A stretch of DNA of 64,000 bases from Photobacterium angustum (lineage in GTDB: Bacteria > Pseudomonadota > Gammaproteobacteria > Enterobacterales > Vibrionaceae): assembly GCF_003026365.1 (NCBI RefSeq), contig NZ_PYOM01000002.1:62001-126000 (forward strand), read 5' to 3'. This document shows, piece after piece, positions 9,254 through 18,117 of this stretch. The notes under the pieces were generated by a model. That model was not told the DNA's origin. It did no database searches and saw nothing but the letters and a program-made list of their open reading frames with translations. Made by a program: the position numbers and the translations under genes. Numbering within the stretch: position 1 is the stretch's first letter; each line of letters opens with the position of its first letter.

Positions 9254-9312
9254 TTACATCATATGATTGGTGAAAATAAAGACTTACTAGTATGAATAAG
9301 TTTTATGACTCA

Positions 9313-10227
9313 TTACAACTGACATGAGATATTCCCTAACTCGATATGTTCACGAATAAACTCAATAAAAAGATTCACCTTCGAGGGTAAATACTTATGG
9401 CGCGGATAAACGGCATACAATGGCATATGTTGCGTTAACTGCCAATCCGGCATTAACCGAATTAATTTCCCTTGGCGGATTTCATCTTTTAATAAATACG
9501 TCGCTAAATATCCTACACCATTGCCAGAAATGGTTGCATCGCGTATTGCATCAGCAGAATCCACTCGATAATTGCCTGTTACCTTCACATGTTGTTCTTC
9601 ATTACCTAGACTGAAATTCCAAATATTGTCTTTACGCTCACGACTAAAATACGTAATACAGTTGTGATGTTGTAAATCATCAGGATGATAAGGCACACCA
9701 TGCTTTGCTAAATAATCAGGGCTAGCGACTAGAACAAAGTCACAATTTGTTAAGTGGCGAGCAACAAAACCTTCAGGAGGAGAATCCATAAAACCTATCC
9801 ATAAGTCTAATTGCTCTGAGATCAAATCAACACGATGATCAAACAAGCTGAGTTCAAGATTAACTAATGGGTTTTGTTCATGAAATTCATTGATGTAAGG
9901 CGCCACATGATTTGAAGCAAATGACTGGGCAATACCCACTCGTAATGATCCTTGCTGACTATCACCAAAAATCAACAGCTCACTCTCAGCTTCATTAATT
10001 TCATCGACAACTGCTTCGCAATGTTTGGCAAAAATTCGCCCCGACTCCGTTAACGCAAAAGAACGTGTTGTACGTTGAACTAGCTGCACACCTAGACGTT
10101 CCTCTAATTGTTGAACCAGTTTACTCACTTGAGTACGCGAAATTTCCAGTAATTGAGCAGCCTTTGTAAAACTCTTCTGCTTGGTTAGAGCATTAAACAC
10201 CACCATCTGCTGCGCTTTTTTTAACAT
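9313..10227 (-). CDS. LysR-family transcriptional regulator
   Basis: 304 residues. The N-terminal winged helix-turn-helix is typical (FTKAAQLLEISRTQVSKLVQQLE, LGVQLVQRTTRSFALTESG), followed by a periplasmic-binding-like effector domain from about residue 90 (GSLRVGIAQSF). The C-terminal motif YLPSKVNLFIEFIREH is characteristic of the AaeR/DsdC-like group that includes many uncharacterised vibrio regulators. It has no divergently transcribed partner: nupC is on the same strand downstream and pstS lies 450 bases upstream. The target is therefore unknown; nupC or a distant operon is possible. Confidence 0.85.
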   Translation of the reverse strand: MLKKAQQMVVFNALTKQKSFTKAAQLLEISRTQVSKLVQQLEERLGVQLVQRTTRSFALTESGRIFAKHCEAVVDEINEAESELLIFGDSQQGSLRVGIAQSFASNHVAPYINEFHEQNPLVNLELSLFDHRVDLISEQLDLWIGFMDSPPEGFVARHLTNCDFVLVASPDYLAKHGVPYHPDDLQHHNCITYFSRERKDNIWNFSLGNEEQHVKVTGNYRVDSADAIRDATISGNGVGYLATYLLKDEIRQGKLIRLMPDWQLTQHMPLYAVYPRHKYLPSKVNLFIEFIREHIELGNISCQL

Positions 10228-10677
10228 CGATAACCTTTATTAACATAAAAAGTCTGATTGGGAAGTCATTACAATTTAACTATCCGCTACAACCGTTCAT
10301 TTTACTATAGATAAAGTGTCAAACAACTCTCTGATATATAAGCTCAAATTCACTCAATAAATAAGCTTTTATCTAATAGCGATTAAAAACAACACATCGT
10401 AATATTCAACTTTTGAGCACAAAAACAGGTTAAAAATCGCTCACAACTAGCTGTAACTATATAAATTAACTCATAATAATAAGATACCAAATAGCGATAA
10501 AATACTTCCATCGCTTTAATCGCATTAAATTAAAGCCCTTATCAATCCCTATTAAGTATTTATGACAACATTCATAGAGTGTTCAAAGTTCTGAAACATA
10601 ACTGTCATATAACTTTCCTAACCTTTGTCACGTTCATTTAAATCTACAGTAATAAGCAACCACGAAGGACTAGGAAA
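10228..10677. other. Long region upstream of pstS
   Basis: 450 AT-rich bases between divergent LysR and pstS genes. The pstS-proximal end holds the Pho box annotated below. In the rest I see no reading frame, terminator or other operator. Confidence 0.5.
10602..10631 (+). promoter_or_regulatory. Pho box (PhoB-binding repeats) upstream of pstS
   Basis: CTGTCATATAACTTTCCT is a close match to the PhoB direct repeat (CTGTCAT-A/T4-CTGTCAT), and a further partial repeat CTTTGTCAC follows. It ends about 46 bases before the pstS start, as expected for a phosphate-starvation promoter. Confidence 0.8.
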
Positions 10678-11499
10678 ATGAAAACAAAGATTATCGGTGC
10701 AATCGCTTTAGCTGGAACAATGGTAGCTAGCACTGCAGCAATTGCAGGTGAAACTATCTCTGTTGTAGGTTCAAGCTCAGTAACACCGCTTATGGAAGTT
10801 TTTGGCGAGACTTACGCGAAAGCAAATGACGTAACAGTAGAAGTTCAAGGCCCAGGTTCATCAGCAGGCATTCGTACTGCACACGATGGCTCAGCCGATT
10901 TTGGTATGTCTTCTCGTGCGCTTAAAGCATCAGAAGAAGCGCCTGAAGTAAAAGAAGTTGTTATTGCTCGTGACGGTATCGCTGTTGTTGTTAATAACAA
11001 CAACCCGGTTTCTGACCTAACAAAAGAGCAAGTTGCAAAAATCTATAAAGGTGAAGTAACAAACTGGAAACAAGTTGGCGGTGAAGATAAGCCAATCGTT
11101 GTTGCTACACGTGATACAGCATCAGGTACTCGTGGTGCTTTTGAAGACATCATGAAACTAAAGAAAAAAATCAATGGCGTTAAAGTTTCAGCTATTTCAC
11201 AGAAAGCACAAGTTGCAAGTGGTAATGGTCAGCTGAAGACAACAGTTGCAAACAACCCATTTGCTATTGGTTACATCTCTTTAGGTTCAGTAGATAACAC
11301 AGTTAAACCGCTAGCTATCGACGGTCATCAACCATCTGTTGCTGCAATCAAATCTGGTGACTACACAGTTCAGCGTCCATTCCTTGTTGTGTACAAAGAA
11401 GGTCGTCCATCTGCTGAAGCTCTAAAATTCCTATCTTGGATTAAATCAGCTGACGCACAGAAAATTGTTGAAAACAAAGGCTTCATCTCTACACATTAA
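10678..11499 (+). CDS. pstS: Periplasmic phosphate-binding protein PstS
   Basis: 273 residues with a signal peptide (MKTKIIGAIALAGTMVAST, cleaved near AIAG). Mature-protein motifs bind phosphate: GSSSVTPLMEVF near the N-terminus, GPGSSAGIRTAHDG, MSSRALK and TRDTASGTRGAFED. It captures phosphate in the periplasm for the PstCAB importer. It is first in the pstSCAB operon under a Pho box. A hairpin with seven T immediately after the stop probably lets most transcripts end here, giving an excess of binding protein over membrane components, as in other high-affinity ABC systems. Confidence 0.96.
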   Translation: MKTKIIGAIALAGTMVASTAAIAGETISVVGSSSVTPLMEVFGETYAKANDVTVEVQGPGSSAGIRTAHDGSADFGMSSRALKASEEAPEVKEVVIARDGIAVVVNNNNPVSDLTKEQVAKIYKGEVTNWKQVGGEDKPIVVATRDTASGTRGAFEDIMKLKKKINGVKVSAISQKAQVASGNGQLKTTVANNPFAIGYISLGSVDNTVKPLAIDGHQPSVAAIKSGDYTVQRPFLVVYKEGRPSAEALKFLSWIKSADAQKIVENKGFISTH

Positions 11500-11509
11500 T
11501 TAGTATTTT

Positions 11510-11541
11510 ACGCTCAGCACATTTGGGCTGAGCGTTTTTTT
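11510..11541 (+). terminator. Intercistronic terminator/attenuator between pstS and pstC
   Basis: Perfect 9-bp stem ACGCTCAGC / GCTGAGCGT, 8-base loop, seven T. It lies inside the operon, so read-through is required for pstCAB. Confidence 0.88.
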
Positions 11542-11586
11542 GTTTGTCAGTAACTGGTCACTTTTGTACTGGTTCTGGAGTAAGTA

Positions 11587-12498
11587 ATGACCATCGCGAA
11601 TATTGAAAAAACAGCAAAGAGCACTTCTTCGCTAAAATCAAAAAAACGAATTGATTGGCGAGAAATATTCTTTAAAAATCTATTTATGTTAAGTGCCGCT
11701 ATCGGCATTTTATCTCTTATTACCATTGGCTACTTTATTTTCCGCGAAGGTTATGCAGCCTTTGCGCAAGCTGGTGTAGCAGGTATCGTCCTTGGTACTG
11801 ATTGGTTACCACCAGCGCTATACGGTATTGCGCCAATGATCGTTGCATCACTGGTTTCAACCGCTGGTGCTGTCGTGTTAGGTGTACCCATTGGTGTTTT
11901 AACTGCTATTTTTATTGCAGAAGTCGCCCCAAAACGTCTAGCTAATTTAATTCGTCCAATGATCGAACTACTAGCTGGTATTCCTTCTGTCGTTTATGGT
12001 TTCTTTGGCTTAGTTATTATCGTGCCACTGATTCAAGAAGTGTTTAATGTCCCTGCAGGTAACACTATTTTGGCGGGTATCATCGTGCTTGCCGTAATGA
12101 TCTTACCAACCGTTATTACGGTATCTGAAACCTCTATTCGCGCTGTACCTCGTGCGTATAAAGAAGGGTCTTTAGCATTGGGGGCATCCTCGATGTTCAC
12201 CATTTTCAAACTACTGGTTCCTGCAGCTCGCTCAGGCATCATGACTGGCGTCATCTTAGGTGTTGCTCGTGCTCTAGGTGAAACCATGGCGATTATCATG
12301 GTGATGGGTAACTCCCCTGCTATGCCTGAAGGTCTACTAGAGTCTGCACGTACGTTAACCGCGAATATTGCAATCGAAATGTCTTACGCAACCGGTATTC
12401 ACGCCAGCGCATTGTACGCTACAGGTATTGTCCTTCTGGTTTTCATCATGATGCTAAACGGCGCGCTATTGTTTTTAAACCGTGAGCGTGCGAGGTAA
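11587..12498 (+). CDS. pstC: Phosphate ABC transporter permease PstC
   Basis: 303 residues with six predicted membrane segments and the EAA-type loop RAVPRAYKEGSLALGAS that contacts the ATPase. LLAGIPSVVYGFFGL is the conserved Pst permease block. With PstA it forms the inner-membrane channel for phosphate. It follows pstS after an attenuator and precedes pstA by 5 bases, so the two permease genes are co-translated. The N-terminus is extended by a basic, probably cytosolic segment (KSKKRIDWRE) before the first helix. Confidence 0.94.
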   Translation: MTIANIEKTAKSTSSLKSKKRIDWREIFFKNLFMLSAAIGILSLITIGYFIFREGYAAFAQAGVAGIVLGTDWLPPALYGIAPMIVASLVSTAGAVVLGVPIGVLTAIFIAEVAPKRLANLIRPMIELLAGIPSVVYGFFGLVIIVPLIQEVFNVPAGNTILAGIIVLAVMILPTVITVSETSIRAVPRAYKEGSLALGASSMFTIFKLLVPAARSGIMTGVILGVARALGETMAIIMVMGNSPAMPEGLLESARTLTANIAIEMSYATGIHASALYATGIVLLVFIMMLNGALLFLNRERAR

Positions 12499-12503
12499 AA
12501 GTT

Positions 12504-13391
12504 ATGTCTTTAACAGCAAATACATCGGCATTGGCCAAAGCCAATCCAAAAGCACAAAAACGTAAAGATCAGATAGCCTTATCTCTGATTTGGTTATCAG
12601 CAGGCGTTACGGTTGGTTTTTTACTTTGGGTGATTTGGTACATTTTAAGTAATGGACTAGCCCATGTTGATTGGTCTTTCATTACCTCAAACTATACCAC
12701 TATTGGTCAAGAGTCGGGAATTTGGCCAATGATCGTCTCAACTATCTATATGGTTATTGCTTCTATTTCAGTTGCTGCACCATTAGGTATTATGACGGCT
12801 ATCTACTTAACTGAATACGCAAAAGTAGGCAGTCGTTTAGTTAAAGTAATTCGATTCTGTACAGAATCACTCGCCGGTATTCCATCAATTATTTATGGTT
12901 TATTCGGTATGACATTCTTCGTTGTAGTATTGGGTTTTGGCTATTCCATTTTATCGGGTGCATTAACACTCAGTATTTTGATTCTGCCTGTAATTATTCG
13001 AACTACAGAAGAAGCACTAATGGCTGTTCCTCAAACCTACCGTGAAGGTTCATATGGTTTAGGCGCATCTAAAATCTACACCATCTGGCGACTTATTCTT
13101 CCTAGTGCAATGCCAGGAATTGTAACTGCTATCATCCTCAGTGTCGGTCGTGTTATTGGCGAATCCGCACCGGTATTTATGACCGCAGGTATGGTTGCAC
13201 GTATACCTGAAAGTGTTTTCGACTCTGGTCGAACACTTACCGTGCACCTTTATAAGTTAACCCAAGAACTTTACACCGTTCATGAATGGAATCAGGCATA
13301 CGGTACTGCCACCGTTCTTATTGTTATTGTTCTTATCATTAACTTAATTACCAAACTAATTGCTAGCCGTTTCAACACTGCGACTTACTAA
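12504..13391 (+). CDS. pstA: Phosphate ABC transporter permease PstA
   Basis: 295 residues, six membrane segments. [15 protein letters not shown] and the EAA loop [18 protein letters not shown] mark it as the second Pst permease. It pairs with PstC. It starts 5 bases after the pstC stop and ends 16 bases before pstB, whose ribosome site GAGGAAG lies in that gap. Nothing unusual apart from a slightly long basic N-terminus. Confidence 0.94.
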   Translation: MSLTANTSALAKANPKAQKRKDQIALSLIWLSAGVTVGFLLWVIWYILSNGLAHVDWSFITSNYTTIGQESGIWPMIVSTIYMVIASISVAAPLGIMTAIYLTEYAKVGSRLVKVIRFCTESLAGIPSIIYGLFGMTFFVVVLGFGYSILSGALTLSILILPVIIRTTEEALMAVPQTYREGSYGLGASKIYTIWRLILPSAMPGIVTAIILSVGRVIGESAPVFMTAGMVARIPESVFDSGRTLTVHLYKLTQELYTVHEWNQAYGTATVLIVIVLIINLITKLIASRFNTATY

Positions 13392-13407
13392 TTCTGAGGA
13401 AGATAAA

Positions 13408-14157
13408 ATGAATAAATTTAATATTGAAAACCTAGATCTTTACTACGGTCAGAACCAAGCACTAAAACAAATTAACTTACCTATTCCAAATCGTCAGGTA
13501 ACGGCTCTTATTGGTCCATCAGGTTGTGGTAAATCTACCCTACTTCGTTGCCTTAACCGTATGAATGATCTTATTGAAGGCGTAAGCATCAAAGGCTCAC
13601 TGACCATGGATAGCGAAGATGTTTATGGAAATATTGATGTGGCACAGCTACGTATTAAAGTCGGCATGGTATTCCAAAAACCAAATCCATTCCCAATGAG
13701 CATTTACGAAAACGTTGCTTATGGTCTACGTGCTCAAGGTGTTAAAGATAAAAAAGTCCTCGATGAGGTTGTAGAGCAATCTCTACGTGGTGCCGCATTA
13801 TGGGACGAAGTAAAAGATCGTTTGAAATCACACGCATTTGGTCTATCGGGTGGTCAGCAGCAACGTTTATGTATTGCTCGTACAATCGCAATGAAGCCTG
13901 AAGTTATTTTGATGGATGAACCAACATCCGCACTTGATCCTATTGCAACCAAGAAAATTGAAGATTTAATGGAGTCGCTGAAGAAAGATTTCACCATCGT
14001 TATCGTTACTCACTCAATGCAGCAAGCACGTCGTATCTCCGACCGTACTGCATTTTTCCTTATGGGTGAATTAGTTGAACATGATGAAACGCAAAACCTG
14101 TTTACTAACCCTCAAGATGATCGCACTCGTGGTTATGTAAATGGTGATTTTGGTTAA
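13408..14157 (+). CDS. pstB: Phosphate ABC transporter ATP-binding protein PstB
   Basis: 249 residues from ATG 13408, chosen because GAGGAAG lies 7 bases upstream. An upstream in-frame codon at 13360 would overlap pstA. Walker [10 protein letters not shown], signature LSGGQQQR, Walker B VILMDEP and the His switch VTHSMQQ are all intact. PstB dimers drive phosphate import. A strong terminator follows the stop. No phoU gene follows, although phoU often ends this operon in enterobacteria and vibrios. Confidence 0.96.
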   Translation: MNKFNIENLDLYYGQNQALKQINLPIPNRQVTALIGPSGCGKSTLLRCLNRMNDLIEGVSIKGSLTMDSEDVYGNIDVAQLRIKVGMVFQKPNPFPMSIYENVAYGLRAQGVKDKKVLDEVVEQSLRGAALWDEVKDRLKSHAFGLSGGQQQRLCIARTIAMKPEVILMDEPTSALDPIATKKIEDLMESLKKDFTIVIVTHSMQQARRISDRTAFFLMGELVEHDETQNLFTNPQDDRTRGYVNGDFG

Positions 14158-14224
14158 TTAATAGAAGTTAATTAACGTTCTTCCTCTTCGCATTTTTTAG
14201 AATAATAATAGCGATGGTACTTTT

Positions 14225-14251
14225 GCCTCTTCCTTGTGAAGAGGCTTTTTT
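14225..14251 (+). terminator. Terminator of the pst operon
   Basis: GCCTCTTC / GAAGAGGC stem with a 5-base loop and six T, 67 bases after pstB. Confidence 0.92.
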
Positions 14252-14255
14252 ATGT

Positions 14256-14278
14256 ATGTTGCATTTGAAATACTTGTT
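14256..14278 (+). promoter_or_regulatory. NsrR-like operator 1 upstream of aox
   Basis: ATGTTGCATTT-G-AAATACTTGTT matches the nitric-oxide-sensor consensus (AAGATGYATTT-N-AAATRCATCTT) at about 9 of 11 positions in each half. It sits 56-78 bases before the aox ATG. Confidence 0.65.
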
Positions 14279-14285
14279 TTAATAA

Positions 14286-14316
14286 TTTAAACATGTATTA
14301 TTAATACATGTTTAAA
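14286..14316 (+). promoter_or_regulatory. NsrR-like operator 2, perfect palindrome overlapping the probable aox promoter
   Basis: A perfect inverted repeat with 15-base arms and one central T. Its core AACATGTATTA-T-TAATACATGTT fits the NsrR consensus at about 9 of 11 positions in each half. It lies 17 bases before the aox ATG and contains a good -10-like TATTAT (14296-14301) with a weak TTGTTT 16 bases upstream, so a bound repressor would block transcription. Confidence 0.68.
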
Positions 14317-14333
14317 AAAGAGCGAGTAGTCCA

Positions 14334-14969
14334 ATGTCAGATTTTGCTTTAACACACAGAGAAACCACTAAATTTTCTGAGCGCCTAGCGTATAAAATCA
14401 CACAGCTTCTCAAGTATTCTCTTAATATTTTCTATGGCAAAAAATACGCTAAACGTGCTGTGATTTTAGAAACCATTGCTGCCGTACCAGGTATGGTTGC
14501 CGGTATGTTTAACCATTTAAAAGCTCTTCGCCGAATGAAAGATGATGAGGGTTGGATCAAAGAGTTATTAAGTGAAGCTGATAATGAACGTATGCACTTA
14601 ATGATCTTTTTAGATATCGCTAAACCAAGCTGGGTTGAACGTGCTCTCGTCTTATTAGGACAAGCCGTTTTCATCTGTGTATACAGTATTATTTACCTCA
14701 CTTCATCAAAGATTGCGCACCGTGTCGTGGGTTACTTCGAAGAGGAAGCTTGTAAAAGCTATACCGAATTTTTAGAAAAAATTGATAGTGGTGAACTTGA
14801 AAATGTCGCAGCGCCACAAATTGCAATTAACTACTATGAGTTACATGATGATGCAAAACTGCGAGATGTTGTATTAAGAATCAGAGAAGATGAAGCTAAA
14901 CATCGCGATCGTAATCATAACTTTGCTGATTGTTATCAAAACAAGGATTTACCAGCTCACCAAGCCTAA
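14334..14969 (+). CDS. aox: Alternative oxidase (cyanide-insensitive di-iron ubiquinol oxidase)
   Basis: 211 residues. All six di-iron ligands of the family are visible: Glu46 in LETIAAVPG, Glu85 and His88 in NERMHL, a Glu in FEEEA (about 136), and Glu187 and His190 in REDEAKHRD. The 39- and 3-residue spacings are the same as in eukaryotic AOX. The central hydrophobic segment (about 103-124) fits the monotopic membrane attachment. The enzyme oxidises ubiquinol and reduces oxygen to water without proton pumping, and is resistant to nitric oxide. In Vibrio fischeri AOX is repressed by NsrR and induced by NO. Two NsrR-like palindromes stand in front of this gene, and a YeaR-like gene follows 25 bases downstream. 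Confidence 0.95.
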   Translation: MSDFALTHRETTKFSERLAYKITQLLKYSLNIFYGKKYAKRAVILETIAAVPGMVAGMFNHLKALRRMKDDEGWIKELLSEADNERMHLMIFLDIAKPSWVERALVLLGQAVFICVYSIIYLTSSKIAHRVVGYFEEEACKSYTEFLEKIDSGELENVAAPQIAINYYELHDDAKLRDVVLRIREDEAKHRDRNHNFADCYQNKDLPAHQA

Positions 14970-14994
14970 TCAAAAATAATATTGGAGAGAACTT

Positions 14995-15330
14995 ATGGCA
15001 TCTATTCCTAATAGCTTTATTAACTACAAATCAACCTCAGTATTTAATCGTGACACTGTGCCAAAAATGTTAGTTCATGAGCACAACACCCGTGAAGGTG
15101 TATACGGAAAAATTAGTGTTATATCTGGGACTCTGAAATTTTATGGCTTTACTGAAAGACGAGGAGAAATCGAGCAAGAGGTTGTTATTCAGGCAAATGA
15201 CTCACTCATCAGCCCGCCTCAATACTGGCATAAAGTTGAATTAATGACGCCTGACACTCAATTTCAAGTACATTTCTATGCAGATAAAGACAGTGAGATA
15301 GCGCGCCAAAACTTAAATGAACGTTCATAA
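14995..15330 (+). CDS. YeaR-like DUF1971 cupin protein
   Basis: 111 residues, a short cupin. IPNSFINYKSTSVFNRDTVP at the start and PPQYWHKVELMTPDTQFQ near the end match E. coli YeaR and the N-terminal domain of some TehB proteins (DUF1971). Likely metal ligands are the His residues of VHEHNTREGVY and the Trp-His of YWHKV. In E. coli yeaR-yoaG is induced by nitrate and NO through NarL and NsrR, but the biochemical role is unknown. GGAGAG precedes the ATG. The 25-base gap to aox and a shared terminator indicate a two-gene NO-responsive operon. Confidence 0.88.
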   Translation: MASIPNSFINYKSTSVFNRDTVPKMLVHEHNTREGVYGKISVISGTLKFYGFTERRGEIEQEVVIQANDSLISPPQYWHKVELMTPDTQFQVHFYADKDSEIARQNLNERS

Positions 15331-15342
15331 TAAAGTTACAAT

Positions 15343-15385
15343 AAACCACGACAAGTTACTAAATTGTCGTGGTTTTCTATTTTTC
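15343..15385 (+). terminator. Terminator of the aox-yeaR operon
   Basis: Perfect stem AAACCACGACAA / TTGTCGTGGTTT followed by TCTATTTTT, 13 bases after the stop. Confidence 0.9.
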
Positions 15386-15574
15386 ATATCAACTTAAAAA
15401 ATTATTTGTACCATCCATTCTTCTTGTTGATTACTTGCAAATTTCTAACTTTCTGTCTTAAAACTAATATATAATCTGCGCCTATTTTCTCTAGCCAGCA
15501 AAAATATACATTAATTGAATTGTATATATGGCTTTTCTTTAATTATGTTTACACCAGTAGGAGTTAATCGCATT

Positions 15575-17227
15575 ATGCGCTTTCTGGTATTAATATTATT
15601 ACTTGTATCTTCTCTTAGCTTCGCAGAGAGCAAAGCAGACGCCCCTAAACTTACCGCGCCCCCTCAAGTGGAGCAACTACTTCAATTAAGTAGTGAAATA
15701 TCATCCTTAATCGACGAATCAGAGAAAGCGAAGGGTTCTTCAAAAGATGTTGTTCGTTCACAGATTTTAAATAAAAATGATGAAGTTCGTGACATTTTAG
15801 CGTCACTTATTGCCAAGAAAAACTCAGATAAAAAGCTTCTGCTTGAGCAAGTTAATAAGCAAGTCACTTTTGTAAAACGAGCCAATAAGTACCTTGATGA
15901 GAAATCTATAATAGATCAGGACGCACTCGATAAAGCAAAAGATGCAGATAAACTCGTTGCATTAAAGTCTTTGGAAGAAACACGAAATTTTTCTACGATG
16001 ATAATTAGACAAGAGTGGCAAAATTATCGATGGTTAGAAAAATTAGGAGAACCTTCACCTCAAGCTGTAAAAGATTTGACGAGTAAAGTCGAACATCGCT
16101 TAGAGTTTATGTCAGCTTCACTTATTTTTGATAGCGAAGCGCTAGAACTGGCTAAAAAGCAATTAAAATCAGGAACCGAAGGCGAAACCGGCTCACTGCA
16201 ACTTACACAGGTTTTAACGGAGCGCCTAGTAGAAAGTGACACTGAGACCCTAGAGCAACTGATTGATGTAGCAGATCAAATTGGCATTGATACTGCTGAG
16301 TTTAAGAAGGTCTTATTCGAACAAACTGGTAACGTCACTAACGATTTACTAAATAGTAAAGTGATTTGGTCAATCGCTTCAGGGTGGACAACAGATTTCA
16401 AAGACTGGCTTCTCGCAAACTTGCCCCAACTAATTTTTAAAGTATTCATTTTTGTTGTAATCATCTTTGCTTTTAGAACATTAAAAAATATTGTTAGAAA
16501 GATGGTGAAAAAGGCTGTATCTGCCAAAAACCTGAAAATGACGATGCTAATGCAAGAATTTTTTATCTCGATGTCAGGTAAAATTGTATTTGGAATTGGT
16601 TTGTTGATTGCTTTATCTCAAGTCGGTCTAAATCTTGCTCCGGTACTAACTGGTTTTGGGGTTGCTGGTATTATTGTTGGTTTCGCCTTACAAGATACCC
16701 TCGCAAACTTTGCCGCAGGCGTGATGCTTCTCATTTACCGTCCATTTGACGTCGGTGATCTTGTTGAAGCTGGCGGAATAACAGGCAAAGTAAGCCATAT
16801 GAGCCTAGTTAACACCACAATTAAAACATTCACAAATGAAATGCTAATGATACCAAATGGTAAAATTTGGGGCGATATCATAAAAAATGTGACACACGAG
16901 AAAGTACGCCGTGTTGATATGGTCTTTGGCATTGGCTATAGCGATGATGTTGAAAAAGCAGAAAATGTGCTAAATGAAATTGTGGCAGAACACCCTTCTG
17001 TGCTTAGAAGCCCTGAACCAACAGTTAAACTTCACACTCTAAACTCTTCATCCGTTGATTTCGTTGTTCGTCCTTGGGCAAAAACAGACGATTATTGGGA
17101 CGTCTACTGGGATATCACACGTGAAGTGAAGATGCGCTTTGATCGTGAAGGTATTTCAATTCCATTCCCGCAACAAGATGTACATCTGCATATGGTTGAA
17201 AAAGCAATTGAATCTAACAAAGCTTAA
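15575..17227 (+). CDS. MscS-family mechanosensitive channel with signal peptide and periplasmic helical domain
   Basis: 550 residues from ATG 15575. AGGAG lies 11 bases upstream and this start gives a clean signal peptide (MRFLVLILLLVSSLSFAES); the frame opens 20 codons earlier without such support. Residues about 20-240 are charged and helical, probably a periplasmic coiled-coil domain. Three membrane segments follow, then the MscS pore helix and beta domain: GFGVAGIIVGFALQDTLANFAAG, FDVGDLVEAGG, MIPNGKIWGD. Such channels release solutes on hypo-osmotic shock. The large N-terminal domain distinguishes it from short MscS. It is transcribed alone and ends in its own terminator. Confidence 0.9.
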   Translation: MRFLVLILLLVSSLSFAESKADAPKLTAPPQVEQLLQLSSEISSLIDESEKAKGSSKDVVRSQILNKNDEVRDILASLIAKKNSDKKLLLEQVNKQVTFVKRANKYLDEKSIIDQDALDKAKDADKLVALKSLEETRNFSTMIIRQEWQNYRWLEKLGEPSPQAVKDLTSKVEHRLEFMSASLIFDSEALELAKKQLKSGTEGETGSLQLTQVLTERLVESDTETLEQLIDVADQIGIDTAEFKKVLFEQTGNVTNDLLNSKVIWSIASGWTTDFKDWLLANLPQLIFKVFIFVVIIFAFRTLKNIVRKMVKKAVSAKNLKMTMLMQEFFISMSGKIVFGIGLLIALSQVGLNLAPVLTGFGVAGIIVGFALQDTLANFAAGVMLLIYRPFDVGDLVEAGGITGKVSHMSLVNTTIKTFTNEMLMIPNGKIWGDIIKNVTHEKVRRVDMVFGIGYSDDVEKAENVLNEIVAEHPSVLRSPEPTVKLHTLNSSSVDFVVRPWAKTDDYWDVYWDITREVKMRFDREGISIPFPQQDVHLHMVEKAIESNKA

Positions 17228-17242
17228 ATAGACCAAATAAGT

Positions 17243-17288
17243 AAGGGCAAGGTATTAGCTCGCCTCTTTAATACCTTGTCCTTCTTTT
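17243..17288 (+). terminator. Terminator after the MscS-family gene
   Basis: AAGGGCAAGGTATTA pairs with TAATACCTTGTCCTT (one G-T pair), then CTTTT. Confidence 0.85.
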
Positions 17289-17602
17289 AGCGCTAGCTAA
17301 TATAAGTCATTTTTATAGCCACCATGCTATATCCATGTCTCCTCTCTTAAAACATGATTCATCAGCGATAACACGTTACAATATGAGAGATTTTGAATAA
17401 TTAAATCTTTCAATAATCTTGTAGTTAGCTTAACGAATTACATTTGGTTACGTAAAAAAATGTAAAGTAATACTCTGGTAGAGTAATTTAAGCTATAGTT
17501 ATTCACATAATGAAACGGCGTACAATAACGCCGACCTAAAAATAGAATGTGTTTATCACGCTTTACTATTTTTTAAATAGAATTTATTCAGGAATGATTA
17601 TT
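17289..17602. other. Intergenic region before the META-domain lipoprotein
   Basis: About 314 bases. It contains an 8-bp inverted repeat TTACATTT / AAATGTAA (17438-17465) and a small TACTCT-GGT-AGAGTA hairpin (17471-17485) that could be operator-like. I cannot assign either to a known regulator. Confidence 0.35.
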
Positions 17603-18052
17603 ATGAAAAAGCGTCTTTTATCAGTTTTGGTACTTCCTTTGATGCTAACAGCTTGTGCAGGTAACAGTGTTATGAACTCAGCGCCACATAAAGTCACTGC
17701 AAACGAAATCAGCAATGGCAATTGGGAATTAGTTCAAATCGATCACAAAGATCTTACATTACAAGCACCTTTCCAAGCCCCTAGCCTAGAACTCGCTTCG
17801 GATCTTGCAGCTAACGGTAACGCGGGTTGCAACCGCTACTTTGGTCAAGCTGAACTTAAAGATGGTCAGCTACGCATTGAAAAAATGGGTATGACGATGA
17901 TGCTTTGCCCTGACGATGCAATGAAAGTTGAGCAAACATTCTCTGAGTCATTATCAGACTGGAACAAAGTTGCTATTTCTGGCAACACGCTAACACTAAC
18001 AAATGCAAAGCATACATTAACGTTCACGAAAAAAGTTGCTGATGTTAAATAA
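17603..18052 (+). CDS. META-domain (HslJ-like) lipoprotein
   Basis: 149 residues from ATG 17603, supported by AGGAA 8 bases upstream and a lipoprotein signal ending LTAC (Cys17 or nearby); the 18 extra upstream codons lack both. The META domain shows GNAGCNRYFGQ and MGMTMMLCPDDAM with two conserved cysteines, as in heat-inducible HslJ. HslJ in E. coli is an outer-membrane lipoprotein linked to novobiocin resistance, but its biochemical role is unknown. The gene is monocistronic. Confidence 0.88.
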   Translation: MKKRLLSVLVLPLMLTACAGNSVMNSAPHKVTANEISNGNWELVQIDHKDLTLQAPFQAPSLELASDLAANGNAGCNRYFGQAELKDGQLRIEKMGMTMMLCPDDAMKVEQTFSESLSDWNKVAISGNTLTLTNAKHTLTFTKKVADVK

Positions 18053-18073
18053 GCATTTGTTTTAGAAAAACAG

Positions 18074-18099
18074 AAAGGCAGCCTTGAAGCTGCCTTTTT
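18074..18099 (+). terminator. Terminator after the META-domain gene
   Basis: AAAGGCAGC / GCTGCCTTT stem with a 6-base loop and five T in total. Confidence 0.9.
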
Positions 18100-18117
18100 A
18101 ATTATCTCTTTTCTTAT

